DNA from: Haematobia irritans
Taxonomy: Eukaryota; Arthropoda; Insecta; Diptera; Muscidae
Direction of reading: 5' to 3'
DNA: 64,000 bases
Assembly (NCBI RefSeq): GCF_050003625.1
Contig: NC_134400.1
Coordinates: 192,911,726-192,975,725 of the forward strand
The translations under genes were made by a program, and so were the position numbers. Shown here in pieces: positions 1-11,307 of this stretch. A model generated the notes under the pieces. The model saw nothing but the letters and a program-made list of their open reading frames with translations. It did not search any database and was not told where the DNA came from. Position 1 is the stretch's first letter. Each line of letters starts with the position of its first letter.

Positions 1-1860
1 ACAATTTCTATGAAATTTTTACCAAAGACAAAATTTCTATGAAATTTTCATGAAGGACAAAATTTCTATGAAATTTTCATGAAGGACAAACTTTCTATGA
101 AATTTTATCTAAAGATGAAATTTTCTCTAAAAACAAAATTTCTATGAAATTTTCTCTGAATATTTAAATTACATGAAAGAAAATTTCTATGAAATTTTCT
201 CTAAAGACAAAATTTCTATGAAATATTCATTACAGACAAATTTTCTATGAAATTTTCTCTAAAGATGAAATTTCTATGAATTATCTCTTAAGACAAAATT
301 TCTATGAAATTTTCTCTAAAGACAAATTTTTTATGAAATTTTCTCCAAAAGATACAATTTCTATGGAATTTTCTGTAAAGTCAAAATTTCTATGAAATTT
401 TCTCTAAAAACAAAATGTCTATGAAATATTTTCTGAATATATAATTCCTATGAAATTTTCTAAAAAGACAAAATGTCTATCAAGTTTCCTCGAAAGATAA
501 AATTTCTATGAAATTTTCTCTAAAGACAAAATTTCTATGAAATTTTCTCTAAAGACAAAATTTCCATGAAATTTTCTTTAAAAACCACAATTTCTATGAA
601 ATTTTCACCAAAGACAAAATTTCTATGAAATTTTCATGAAGGGCAAAATTTCTATGAAATTTTATCTAAAGAAGAAATTTTCTCTAAAAACAAAATTTCT
701 ATGAAATTTTCTCTAAAAACAAAATTTCTATGAATATTTAAATTACATGAAAGTTTTTTTTTTTAAACAAAATTTCTATGAAATTTTCTCTAAAGACAAA
801 ATTTCTATGAAATTTTCTCTAAAAATAAAATTTCTATGAAATTTTCTCTAAAAACAAAATGTCTATGAAATATTTTCTGAAGGTATAATTTCTATGAAAT
901 TTTCTAAAAAGACAAAATGTCTATCAAGTTTCCTCGAAAGATAACATTTCTATTAAATTTTCTTTAAAAACCACAATTTCTATGAAATTTTCACCAAAGA
1001 CAAAATTTCTATGAAATTTTCATGAAGGACAAAATTTCTATGAAATTTTCATGAAGGAAAAAATATCTATGAAATTTTATCTAAAGATTATCTAAAAACA
1101 AAATTTGTATGAAATTTTCTCTAAAAACAAAATTTCTATGAAATTTTCTCTGAAATTTTCATGAAGGGCAAAATTTCTATGAAATTTTATCTAAAGATGA
1201 AATTTTCTCTAAAAAGAAAATTTCTATGAAATTTTCTGTGAATATTTAAATTACATGAAAGTTTTTTTTTTAAACAAAATTTCTATGAAATTTTCTCTAA
1301 AGACAAAATTTCTATGAAATATTCATTACAGACAAATTTTCCATGAAATTTTCTCAAAGAATGAAAGTTTCTCTAAAGATGAAGTTTCTATGAATTGTCT
1401 CTTAAGACAAAATTTCTATGGAGCTTTCTTTAAAAATAAAATTTCTATGGAGTTTTTTTTAAAGATAAAATTTCTATGAAATTTTCTCTACAGACAAGAT
1501 TTCTATGAAATTTTCTCTAAAGACAAATTTTTTATGAAATTTTCTCCAAAAGATACAATTTCTATGAAATTTTCTGTAAAAACAAAATTTCTATGAATTA
1601 TCTCTTAAGACAAAATTTCTATGAAATTTTCTCTAAAAACAAAATTTCTATGAATTTTTCTTTAAACATAAAATTTTTATGAAATTTTCAATGAATGCAA
1701 ATGAATCTCTATACTATTTTCTTTGAAAACAAAATTATTATGAAATTTTCTCTAAAGACAAAATTTCTATGAAATTTTCACTAAAGACAAAATTTTTATG
1801 AAATTTTCTCCAAAAGCTACAAATTCTATGAAATTTTCTGTAAAGTCAAATGTTTCATAA
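1..1860 (+). repeat. 29-bp minisatellite array, type 1
   Basis: AT-rich tandem array whose unit is 29 bp, beginning GACAAAATTTCTATGAAAT and ending TTTCTCTAAA. Many units are degenerate, and blocks recur at a longer scale: the motif ACCAAAGACAAAATTTC recurs near 1, 585 and 970, and a poly-T variant recurs near 750 and 1255. The array is already under way at base 1, so it extends left of the window. No coding potential is visible. Confidence 0.9.
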
Positions 1861-3474
1861 GTAACATGACGGCTGATATTGGTGTTTATGTAGTAGTGGG
1901 GATAACTTTCTAAAATTGCCTTAACAGAAATTGTAACTTTTGGGAAATTTTCATAGAAATTTGGCTCTTAGAACAAATTTCATAGAAACTTAAGAGAAAT
2001 TTTTGAAATTTTTGTCTTGCAAGAAAATTTCATGGAAATTCCTAGAAAAATATTCTTCAATTTTCTGGAATTGTTTTGCTTAATTTTATGCATCCGGTCA
2101 TAAACACTTTGTATATTCAGTTATGTACAAAAAAAAAAAAAACACAACACACTGTTTGACAAAATGTCTATTCTACTTGTTCCATATTAAATGCAAACAA
2201 TGGAGATTTTCCATGCTATCCTAGAACTTCTTAGTTACATGACTATCTTCCCTTTCATTGTTTTCCTTGAACGAGTGACTGGATAGACATTGTCTCCTCT
2301 ATTGTTGGTATTAAGAAATCCCATTTCAGTAGTTTTCCTTTTGGCCAAATTCATAATCAACAGATGGTCCTTTAGTTGATATTAATTCTTTTGTCTCGTT
2401 TCGTTGCTCATTTCTTTTTACGGACAAAAAAATATTCCGTGAAACTTTCCATGAATTGTAGCGCAAGGATATCAATACAAGGATGCTGTGGGATATGATA
2501 GTTGGGGACTTTCAGGAGCAGAATAGAATAGCAATTGTGGGTAGACAATGACAAATTGAATATGAATGAAATGATTTGGGGCGTTCAAATGGTTACAACC
2601 ATGGCGATGCTTATGGAGAATGGGAAATCGTACACTTTATTTAATAATGCATAAAGTTATGTTAGGTTAACTTCTTCAAAGAGTTTGGGGATTTCTTATT
2701 AGGGTATTTTTTTTTCTTATTTTTTGGTATTCTTCAATTGGGCCATATTTCAAGTGTAAATATCAAACAATTTCTGTTTATTTTTCTCCGTGTAAACTGA
2801 AAACGTATACGCTCCAGATGCCAACGAAATGCACATAGGTTTGAAGTTTTTTTTTTTTTTTTCAAAGCTATAAACGTTGACCTATGATGGATTAGGAAAT
2901 GCAAAGCACTACCTGGCACAACACGTGTATTGACTTCCATCCATAACCCTCAGGCTAAAAGAGATTGAAGACCCCCAGCAAGCAATTTTTTCATGTAGGA
3001 ACAATACCTACGTGCGGCTGTTTGGATCGCAATCATCCAGGGAATTTTGAAATTGATAGGGATGCTTTATTAACCAAAAACCATAGAATCAAATGTCCTG
3101 AATTGATATCCTTGCTAATCGAACATTGAAGACCAAAATTTATTTCCATTAAGCCATTGATGATGGTATGAAAATTAGTTTGGGATCAATTGCAGTTAAT
3201 ACCAAATGTAAAGTATCATTGTTTTCCATGAAAACCAATAACAGAAGCCTATGGGAATTTTTTGGAAGAATAAATTTTATGGTTGGCCTTTGTTTGCTCT
3301 CCAACAGTAGAATGCCAAAGGTTTGCTGCATTGGATGAAGTCACTTGCTTTGACCTTTTTAGGAAATCTAAAATGTATATATGTCCAAAATTATTTTCGT
3401 GGTAATTGGTAACTATTTTCGAGGGAATGGGATGGATAGAAAACCTGAATTTTAAGTCGTATGTTTCAAGTCAC
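1861..3474. other. Intervening sequence without recognisable gene
   Basis: 1900-2060 holds degenerate remnants of the neighbouring array. The rest is AT-rich sequence with homopolymer runs (poly-A at 2128, poly-T near 2710 and 2850). Open frames here are short, lack recognisable motifs and overlap low-complexity sequence. I see no gene. Confidence 0.6.
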
Positions 3475-5168
3475 CCGGAAACAATTTTGTCAAAATTTTA
3501 TTTCTATAGAAAATTTTGTTAAAATTTTATTTTTATACAAAATTTTGTTAAAATATTAATTATATACAATATTTTGTCAAAATTTTATTTCTATAGAAAA
3601 TTTTGTCAAAATTTTATTTCTATAGAAAATTTTGTCAAAATTTTATTTCTATAGAAAATTTTGTCAAAATTTTATTTCTATAGAAAATTTTGTCAAAATT
3701 TTATTTGTATAGAAAATTTTGTCAAAGTTTTATTTCTGTAGAAAACATTTTATTTTTATAGAAAATTTTGTCGAAATTTTATTTGTATAGAAAATTTTGT
3801 CAAAATTGTATTTACATAGAAAACTTTAACAAAGTTTTATTTCTGTAGAAAATTTTTTCAAAATTTTATTTGTATAGAAAATTCTGTCAAAAGTTGTATT
3901 TCCATAGAACATTTTAACAAAGTTTTATTTCTGTAGAAAATTATGTCAAAATTTTATTTGTATAGGAAATTTTGTCAACATTTTAGTTCTATAGACAATT
4001 TTGTGATAATTTTATTTCTAAAGAAAATTTTGTCAAAATTTTATTTCTATAGATTTTTTTTCTTCAAAATTTTAGTTCTATAAAAAATGTTGTCAAAATT
4101 TTATTTCTATAGAAAATTTTGTCAAAAGTTTATTTATATAGAAAATTTTGTCAAAATTTTATTTACATAGAAAACTTTAACAAAGTTTTATTTCTGTAGA
4201 AAATTTTGCCAACATTTTATTTGTATAGAAAATTCTGTCAAAATTTTATTTCTGTAGAAAATTATGTCATCATTTTATTTCTATAGAAAATTTTGTCAAT
4301 ATTATATTTCTTTAAAAAAATTTTGTCAATATTTTAGTTTTATAGAAAATTTGTCAAAATTTTATTTCTTAGAAAATTTTGTCAACATTTCACTTTTATA
4401 GAAAATTTTGTCAAAATTTTATTTCTATAGATTTTTTTTCTTAAAAATTTTAGTTCTATAAAAAATGTTGCCAAAATTTTATTTCTATAGAAAATTTTGT
4501 CAACTTTTTATTTCTATAGAAAATTTTGTCAACATTTTATTTCTATAGAAAATTTTGTCAAAATTTTATTTCTATAGAAAATTTTGTCAAAATTTTATTT
4601 GTATAGAAAATTTTTTCAAAATTTTATTTTTACAGAAAATATTGTCAAAATGTGATTTCTGTAGAAAACATTTTATTTTTATAGAAAATTTTGTCAAAAT
4701 TTTATTTCTGTATATTTTTTTTCAAAATTTTAGTTCTATAGAAAATTTTGTCAAAATTTTATTTCTATAGAAAATTTTGTCAAATTTTTATTTCTATAGA
4801 AAAATTTGTCAAAATTTTATTTCTGTAGAAAATTTTGTCAACATTTGATTTTTATAGAAAATTTTGTCAAAATTTTATTTCTGTAGAAAATTTTGTCAAC
4901 ATTTTATTTCTATAGAATTTTTTTTTCAAAATTTTATTTCTATAGAAAATTTTGTCAAAATTTTATTTCTATAGAAAATTTTGTCAAAATTTTATTTCTA
5001 TAGAAAATTTTGTCAAAATTTTATTTCTATAGAAAATTTTAACAAAGTTTTAGTTCTGTAGAAAATTTTGTCAAAATTGTATTTGCATAGAAAATTTTGT
5101 CAAAATTATATTTTTACAGAAAAATATGTCAAAATTTTATTTCTGTTGACAATTTTGTCAACATTTTA
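3475..5168 (+). repeat. 29-bp minisatellite array, type 2
   Basis: About 58 degenerate copies of a 29-bp unit containing ATTTCTATAGAAAATTTTG and TCAAAATTTT. The unit centre TTTCTATAGAAA is a perfect 12-bp palindrome. The 29-bp length is not a multiple of three, so the repetitive Phe/Tyr/Lys-rich open frames here are a by-product. The array stops exactly where a HINE-A hairpin terminus begins. Confidence 0.92.
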
Positions 5169-6005
5169 TTATACCCTGCGCCACAATGTGGAACAGGGTA
5201 TTATAAGTTAGTGCATATGTTTGTAACACCCAGAAGGAGACGAGATAGACACATGGTGTCTTTGGCAATAATGCTCGGGGAGGGTCCCTGAGTCGATCTA
5301 GCCATGTCCGTCTGTCCGCCCCTTCGTCCGTCCATCTGTCTGTGAACACATTTTTGTGATCAAAGTCTAAATAGGTCGCAATTTAAGTCCAATCGCCCTC
5401 AAATTTGGCACATGTTCCTAATTTGGGTCAGAATAGAACCCTATTATTTTGGAAGAAATCGGTTCAGATTTAGATATAGCTCCCAAGAAGAAAGATATAT
5501 AATTTTTCGCCCGATATGCACTAATATGGTGTCAGAAGCCAGAGTTTTACCCCAATTTGGTTGAAATTTTGCACTAGGAGTACAATTCGTAGTGTTGTCA
5601 AGTGTGCCAAATTTTATTGAAATCGGTTCAGATTTAGATATAGCTCCCATATATATCGTTCGCCCGATTTACACTCATATGACCACAGTGGCCAATCTTT
5701 TACTCCGATTTAGTTGAAATTTTGCACAGGGAGTAGAATTAGCATTGTAGCTATTCATGCCACATTTGGTTGACATCGGTTCAGATTTAGATATAGCTCC
5801 CATATATATGGTTTTCTGAGTTCGACAAAAATGGTCAAAATACCAACATTTTCCTTGTAAAATCGCCACTGCTTAGTCGAAAAGTTGTAAAAATGACTCT
5901 AGTTTTCCTAAACTTCTAATACATATATATCGAGCGATAAATCATAAATAAACTTTTGCGAAGTTTCCTTAAAATTGCTTCAGATTTAAATGTTTCCCAT
6001 ATTCT
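5169..6005 (-). mobile_element. HINE-A (INE-1/Helentron-like), partial copy
   Basis: Starts with the terminal hairpin (ATACCCTGCGCCAC, then GTGGAACAGGGTAT), followed by the INE-1-like core (GATCTAGCCATGTCCGTC) and about three 153-bp units marked by TTCAGATTTAGATATAGC. It breaks off where a second HINE-A terminus begins, so this copy is truncated or the two lie in tandem. Non-autonomous; no transposase frame. Confidence 0.75.
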
Positions 6006-7858
6006 TATACCCTTCACCACTACTGTGGTACAGGGTATAATAAGTTTGTGCATTTGTATGTAACGCCAAGAAGGAAAAGTCTGAGACCCATCGTTTAGTA
6101 TACCGATCGTCTTAGAATTAAATTCTGAGTCGATTTAGCGATGTCCGTCTGTCTGTCTGTCTGTCTGTCCGTCTGTCTGTCTGTCTGTCTGTCTGTCTGT
6201 TCATGTATTTTTGTGCGCAAAGTACAGGTCGCAGTTTAAGTCCGATCGTCCTCAAATTTGGCATAGTGTCGTGTTTTGGAACAAAGACAATCGCTATTGA
6301 TTTTGGAAAAAATCGGTTCAGATTTAGATATAGCTGCCATATATATTTATCCCCGATGTGGTCATAGTTAGCGTGTTTATCAACCGATTTTCTTGAAATA
6401 CCGTACATCCAAATATTTTATGAATCTCGAAAATCTTGCAGAATACCAGCCAAATCGGTTCAGATTTAGATATAGCTCCCATATATATCTTTCGTCCGAT
6501 TTCGACTCATATGACCACAGAGGCCAAAGTTTACTACCGATCTTCGTGAAATTTTGCACAGAGGGTAGCATTGACATTCTACCAATGCTTGGTAATTTTG
6601 ATTGAAATCGGTTCAAATTTAGATATAGCTCCCATATATATATTTCGTCCGATTTGAACTTATATGGCCACAACTGCCAGAGTTTTGCCGTGATTTGCTT
6701 AAAATTTTGCACAAGGGGTACGTTTAATAGTATCTTTAAGTGTGTCAAATTTTGTTAAAATCGATTCAGATTTAGATATAGCTCACATATATATCTTTCG
6801 CCCGATTTGGACTTATATGGTCTCAAAAGCCAGAGTTTTGCCCTGACTTACTTCAAATTTTGCACAAGCGGTACTTTTAACGATACTATTGTATGTGTCA
6901 AATATGGTCTAACTCGATTCAGATTTTGATATAGCTCCCATATATACATTTCGTCCGATTTGAACTTATATGGCCTCAAAATCCAGGGGTTTGCCGTGAT
7001 TTGCTTCAAATTTCGCACAAGGAGTACGTTTAGTAGTATAGGTAATTGTGGCAAATTTGGTTGAAATCGATTCAGATTTAGATATGGCTCCCATATATAT
7101 CTCCCGTCCGATTTGCACTCATATGACCAGGGGGCCAAATTTATACTCCCATTAACGTGAAATTTCGCATAGATAGCATAATTATTATTCTAACTATGCA
7201 TGTATAGCTCCCATATATACGTACACCAGAGTTGGGGAAATATGGTAGACTGTTTCATATTTTAGACCCATTTTCAATGGGATTTTCCTCAAATTGACTT
7301 GATAGTTTCCTCAGAGAATACAAATATGGCCAAAATTCTCTCACTTTACACAAAATCCTGTGATGATTTCCCCATATCTTAGTCATATCCTACACACTGC
7401 AATGCCAAAATTTCCACAGAACGAATGAGTTTTAAATAAGGCTCCAAGTCGCTGACTAGACCAAATAATTATCACAACCTACACTTGACCACATATCTTG
7501 GCGAGATCTAACCAATATCCTTGTAAAATCGCCACTGTTGAGTACCAAAATTTGTAAATATTAGTCCAATTGTCCTATATCTCGAATACATATGTATCAT
7601 AAATCTCTTTTGTACAATTGCATTAAAATTTCTCTCGCTTCATATTTCCCATATTTTTTACTAACATTGTGTTTCATCCCAGGACATTAGCCGATTTAAA
7701 TTTTAATCCTACAGTTTTTGTAGAAGTACAAAAAATTGTTTCCATTAAAAGTATTTGTATCTGGAAATGCAAACCTGGTAAAGATGGTAACACAAATGTT
7801 TGTCTACATATTGGTGAAGGGTATAATATAGTCGGCTCCGCCCGACTTTAGACTTAGT
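6006..7858 (-). mobile_element. HINE-A, near-complete copy
   Basis: Begins with the TACCCTTCACCAC / GTGGTACAGGGTA hairpin and an INE-1-like core containing a (GTCT)n microsatellite at 6142-6200. About five 153-bp units follow (GGTTCAGATTTAGATATAGC boxes near 6312, 6458, 6610, 6764). The copy ends in the GC-rich hairpin AGTCGG...CCGACT and the ACTTGTT terminus at 7850-7865. The terminus abuts the truncated C-terminal end of the DD37E transposase. Confidence 0.8.
6142..6200 (+). repeat. (GTCT)n microsatellite inside HINE-A
   Basis: Near-perfect GTCT tetranucleotide run within the HINE core. Shorter GTCY runs sit at the homologous place in other copies (24231-24258, 36393-36415), so it grew from the GTCCGTCTGTC motif of the INE-1-like core. 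Confidence 0.85.
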
Positions 7859-8744
7859 TACTTGTTTTGGTCTTCTTTAGGTTCCGCTTGACAATAGCCC
7901 AGTATTTCTCAGTTGGACGGAGCTCTGGCGTGTTGGGAGGGTTCTTGTCCTTGGGAACCACCTGCACGTTGTTGGCTGCGTACCACTCCATGGCCTTTTT
8001 ACCGTAAAGGCAAGATGCCAAATCCGGCCAAAACAGTATGGAACAACCGTGTTTCTTCAGGAAAGGCAGCAGACGTTTATTCAAACACTCTTTCACGTAA
8101 ATTTCTTGGTTGACAGTCCCGGAAGCTATGAAAATGCTGCTTTTCAAGCCACAGGTACAGATGGCTTGCCAAACCAGATATTTCTTTGCGAACTTTGACA
8201 GTTTTATGTGCTTGAAAATATCTGCTACCTTTCCCCTTCCTTTTGCCGTATAAAACTCCTGTCCCGGAAGCTGCTTGTAGTCGGCTTTGATGTAGGTTTC
8301 GTCGTCCATTACCACGCAGTCAAACTTCGTCAGCATCGTCGTGTACAGCCTCCGGGATCGCGCTTTGGCCGTCGTATTTTGTTTATCATCGCGATTTGGA
8401 GTCACTACCTTCTTGTAAGTCGATAGTCCGCCTCGTTTTTTGGCTCGATGTACGGTTGTAGACGATACACCCAGCTTATTTGCGGCATCTCGGAGAGAGA
8501 GGTTAGGGTTTCGCTTGAAACTACCGGCAACTCTCTTTGTCGTCTCAGCGGCTTCCGGTTTTCGATTTCCCCCCGATCCAGACTTCCTAGCTGTCGACAA
8601 ACGTTCCCCAAACACTTTAATTACATTTGTAACGGTTGATTTGGCAACTTTTAGCGATTTTGCCAGCTTTGCGTGCGAGTAGCTCGGATATTCGCGATGC
8701 GCGAGCAAAATTTTGATACGCTGCTCTTCTTGCTTGGACGGCAT
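7854..8744 (-). CDS. DD37E Tc1/mariner transposase, C-terminally truncated
   Basis: Long uninterrupted frame. I place the start at the methionine of MPSKQEEQR (8744), because the 19 upstream in-frame residues look like leader sequence. The N-terminal half carries two helix-turn-helix DNA-binding regions: roughly the first 45 residues (SYSHAKLAKSLKVAKSTV) and a second around LSLRDAANKLGVSSTTVHRA. The catalytic triad is visible. The first acid is in MDDETY (about residue 148 from this start), the second is D in WPDLASC, and the third is E in RPTEKYW, with 37 residues between the last two. This spacing is diagnostic of the DD37E group of the IS630-Tc1-mariner superfamily, whose members cut and paste DNA at TA. 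The frame ends soon after the triad, and I infer that the C-terminal tail has been lost. All catalytic residues survive and no stop interrupts the frame, so the insertion is fairly young. Confidence 0.85.
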   Translation of the reverse strand: MPSKQEEQRIKILLAHREYPSYSHAKLAKSLKVAKSTVTNVIKVFGERLSTARKSGSGGNRKPEAAETTKRVAGSFKRNPNLSLRDAANKLGVSSTTVHRAKKRGGLSTYKKVVTPNRDDKQNTTAKARSRRLYTTMLTKFDCVVMDDETYIKADYKQLPGQEFYTAKGRGKVADIFKHIKLSKFAKKYLVWQAICTCGLKSSIFIASGTVNQEIYVKECLNKRLLPFLKKHGCSILFWPDLASCLYGKKAMEWYAANNVQVVPKDKNPPNTPELRPTEKYWAIVKRNLKKTKTSN

Positions 8745-8897
8745 TTTGACAACTGAAGAGTGAATTCCAAAATCAAAATAGGAGCTACATTCTACACACA
8801 CACACCTTCAAAATGAGGGGTGTTCAGGTTTTTTAAATTCAAAATTGAAAGAAATACGTCAAGTTTATATTGACCAAATTTTGACCGTATCACCCTT
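7854..8897 (-). mobile_element. Truncated DD37E Tc1/mariner-family transposon
   Basis: The 5' end is marked by a probable terminal inverted repeat, GGGTGATACGGTCAAAATTT read on the minus strand at about 8878-8897, next to a TA at 8898-8899. The transposase lies inside. The 3' end is missing: the coding frame runs into the HINE-A terminus near 7858 and no partner inverted repeat is present. It was truncated by deletion or by HINE insertion and cannot move on its own. Confidence 0.75.
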
Positions 8898-9760
8898 TAT
8901 ATTTGTTCCTGTGTTCTAAGTATCGACCCAATTTCCCCAATCACTTTGGCAAAGGGTAAATGCTAAAAAGAAAAGCTACAAAAAAAAAAAAACAAAACGT
9001 TAAAACTCATGATTAAAATATCGCAGTGAAAATGTCATTGCAATATCGTCGTATGATGTCGTCTTATCACGAACGATTTAACTTAATTCTCGTTGCAACG
9101 ATTTGTGCTGAATTTGCAGCTTCTACCGTTTATTCTCTTTTTGTTTTTGTTTTTGTTTTTGATACAACTGCCCAATGTTGACAATGTCTGAGGTCATCAG
9201 CCTTTATTTAGGTTAACGCATAGCATAGTCCTCAGGGTTGCAGTAAAAATCGTAGAATGCATCTAGGCAATGTGTGACGTCACATTATGCAGACGTAGTT
9301 GTTGTTTGTTATAGATAGAAGTGGCGGTTATGGCGGATGTTGGTTTATGCGGCAAGAAATTGTGATGCATACGAAAATGAAAGGCGAAGGATGTGAGTGT
9401 ACAAAATGATGGGATGTGAGAGTTTGTTAGCATTTACCAAAGTGTGATTCAATTTTGTGGAAATACGAATATTGCCATTGCGTTCATTTTCTGTTTGACA
9501 TTAATCCAGTACAAGGTTAAATTATTTGATAAAGTTTCATATTTAGGGAAAAATGTCATTTTATATAGTTTTAATTGGTATTTAAAGTTTTTCTATGGTT
9601 TTTTGAATTACTGCATGTACATTTTTTTGTGGATATACGGGTATATGCGAAAGGGTAAGGGGCATATAAATATGTATTTTTAGCAAAAAAAAAAAAATAA
9701 TAACAATAACAAGAGATTTTACATAATACATTTTTATTTCTAATGATTTGAAATTACAAG
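8898..9760. other. Unannotated, probably low-copy sequence
   Basis: Mixed-composition sequence with poly-A (8978), a (GTTTTT)n run at 9137-9167 and a palindromic TGACGTCA at about 9275. The open frame at 9444-9683 encodes a hydrophobic, low-complexity 79-residue peptide with no recognisable family. I call no gene. Confidence 0.5.
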
Positions 9761-10290
9761 GCAGCTGATAGTGTTACCAATTCAAACTATTTATAGCCCC
9801 CATATAAACCGATCCCCAGATTTGGCTTGCGGAGCCTCTAAGAGAAGCATATTTCATCCGATCTGGCTGAAATTTGGTACATGGTATTGGTATATGGTCT
9901 CTAACAGTCATGCAAACATTGGTCCACATCGGTCAATAATTATATATAGCCCCCATATAAACGGGCCCCCAAATTTGGCTTGCGGAGCCTCAAAGAGAAG
10001 CAAAGTTCATCCGATCCGGCCGAAATTTGGTACATGGTGTTGGTATATGGTCTCTAACAGCCATGCAAAATTGGTCCAAATCGGTCAATAATTATATATA
10101 GCCCCCATATAAACGGGCCCCCAAATGTGGCTTGCGGAGCGTCAAAGAGAAGCAAAATTCATCCGATCCGGCTGAAATTTGGTAAGTGGTGTTAGTATAT
10201 GATCTCTAGCATTCATGCTAAAATTGGTCCATATACGTCCATATTTATGTATAACCCCCATATAAACCGATCCCCGAACGCAATTAAATG
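9761..10290 (-). mobile_element. HINE-B internal fragment
   Basis: About three 153-bp units carrying TATAGCCCCCATATAAAC, GCTTGCGGAGCCTC and CATCCGATC boxes. Neither terminus is present, so this is a fragment of the interior. The three units are close to one another in sequence. Confidence 0.8.
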
Positions 10291-10360
10291 AATGTGAAGA
10301 TTTTGGTCGATTTTTGACTTTTCTATCTCATTTGCCTTTATCAGATTTTCTGGTCTACAC

Positions 10361-10874
10361 TGTGCATGTGACACGAAATCGTCGTGACTCACGAAAATTT
10401 TCGTGACTCACGCGTGAGCCGTGAGTCACGCTGATGGAAACGACGTGAGTGTGCGTGATTAACAAAAACAAAGGTCATGCGTGAGCGTGAGTCACGAAAA
10501 TAATTTCTTCGTGAGTGTGCGTGAATAACGAATTTCGGAAAAATACGCTCACGAAAAAAATCACGACCTATGTCCCTGGTTACGAGTTGAATTTATTTAC
10601 AATTTTAGTGACACCTGAGAAGGTAAAAGTTAAATAACGCTCTCGATTTTAATCATGCTCATGTTTTTAAACATGTCCCTAAGGTAAATTACACATAAAA
10701 TTATTCGTGAGTCACGACATATTCGTGCGTGAGTGTGCGTGAGTACAAATTTTCTTTTCGTGAGGGTGCGTGGGTCCTACTAAGCAATATCGTGCGTGAG
10801 TGTTCGTGAGTAAGATTTTTCCGTCGTGAGTGTGCGTGAGCGTGAATAAAATATTACTCACGTGCACATCTCTA
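10361..10874 (-). mobile_element. hAT-type MITE, CGTGAG-rich, copy 1
   Basis: Non-coding element built from dense CGTGAG / CTCACG hexamers. Its right end reads CACGTGCACATCTCTA. Its left end has TGTGCATGTGACACGAAAT and appears to have lost a few terminal bases. Possible 8-bp target duplications are GTCTACAC (10353-10360) and GTCTATAC, the latter displaced beyond copy 2 (11225-11232); they match at 7 of 8 positions. Copy 2 inserted at its right edge. Confidence 0.7.
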
Positions 10875-10875
10875 G

Positions 10876-11217
10876 TAGAGGTGTTCACGTGAGTAATATT
10901 GTGCTCACGCTCATCCACACTCACGACGGAGAAACTCTATTCACGCACACTCACGCACGATATTTTTTGGTAGGACTCACGGTCACGTACGCAGGTTTAT
11001 TTTCGTGAGCGTGTTTTTCCGAAATTCGTTACTCACGTACACTCACGAAGATATTATTTTCGTGACTCACGATCACGCACGACATTTGGTTGGTTAATCA
11101 CGCTCACGCACGGTCACGCACACTCACGCCGTTGCCGTCAGCGTGACTCACGACTCACGCGTGAGTCACGAAAATGTTCGTGAGTCACGATAATTTCGTG
11201 TCACGTGCACACCTCTA
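10876..11217 (+). mobile_element. hAT-type MITE, CGTGAG-rich, copy 2
   Basis: 342-bp element with terminal inverted repeats TAGAGGTG...CACCTCTA, flanked by a perfect 8-bp target duplication ATCTCTAG at 10868-10875 and 11218-11225. An 8-bp duplication with TAGAGGTG ends is the signature of the hAT superfamily. The interior is the same CGTGAG-rich sequence as copy 1 in opposite orientation, so the pair forms a large palindrome centred near 10875. No transposase is present. Confidence 0.85.
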
Positions 11218-11307
11218 ATCTCTAGTCTATACTTGACTAGGGGGTCTATAGAACTTCGGTCCTATAATTCAAATGTAAAGTAGTTATTTTTTGCATGTGT
11301 AATATTT

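Noticed and set aside
1..1860. CRISPR-like regular repeats
   Set aside because: Units are contiguous and degenerate without unique spacers, and the sequence is eukaryotic.
2734..3331. Small minus-strand frames as exons
   Set aside because: Short, contain a homopolymer-encoded Lys run, and show no domain or convincing splice pattern.
4555..4770. Phe/Tyr/Lys-rich frames in the 29-bp arrays (here, 30.6-32.8 kb, 47 kb, 55.4-55.8 kb)
   Set aside because: Low-complexity translations of a 29-bp satellite whose period is not a multiple of three; frames end by chance.
9270..9290. TGACGTCA palindrome as a CRE site
   Set aside because: A single short motif with no adjacent promoter or gene is expected by chance at this scale.
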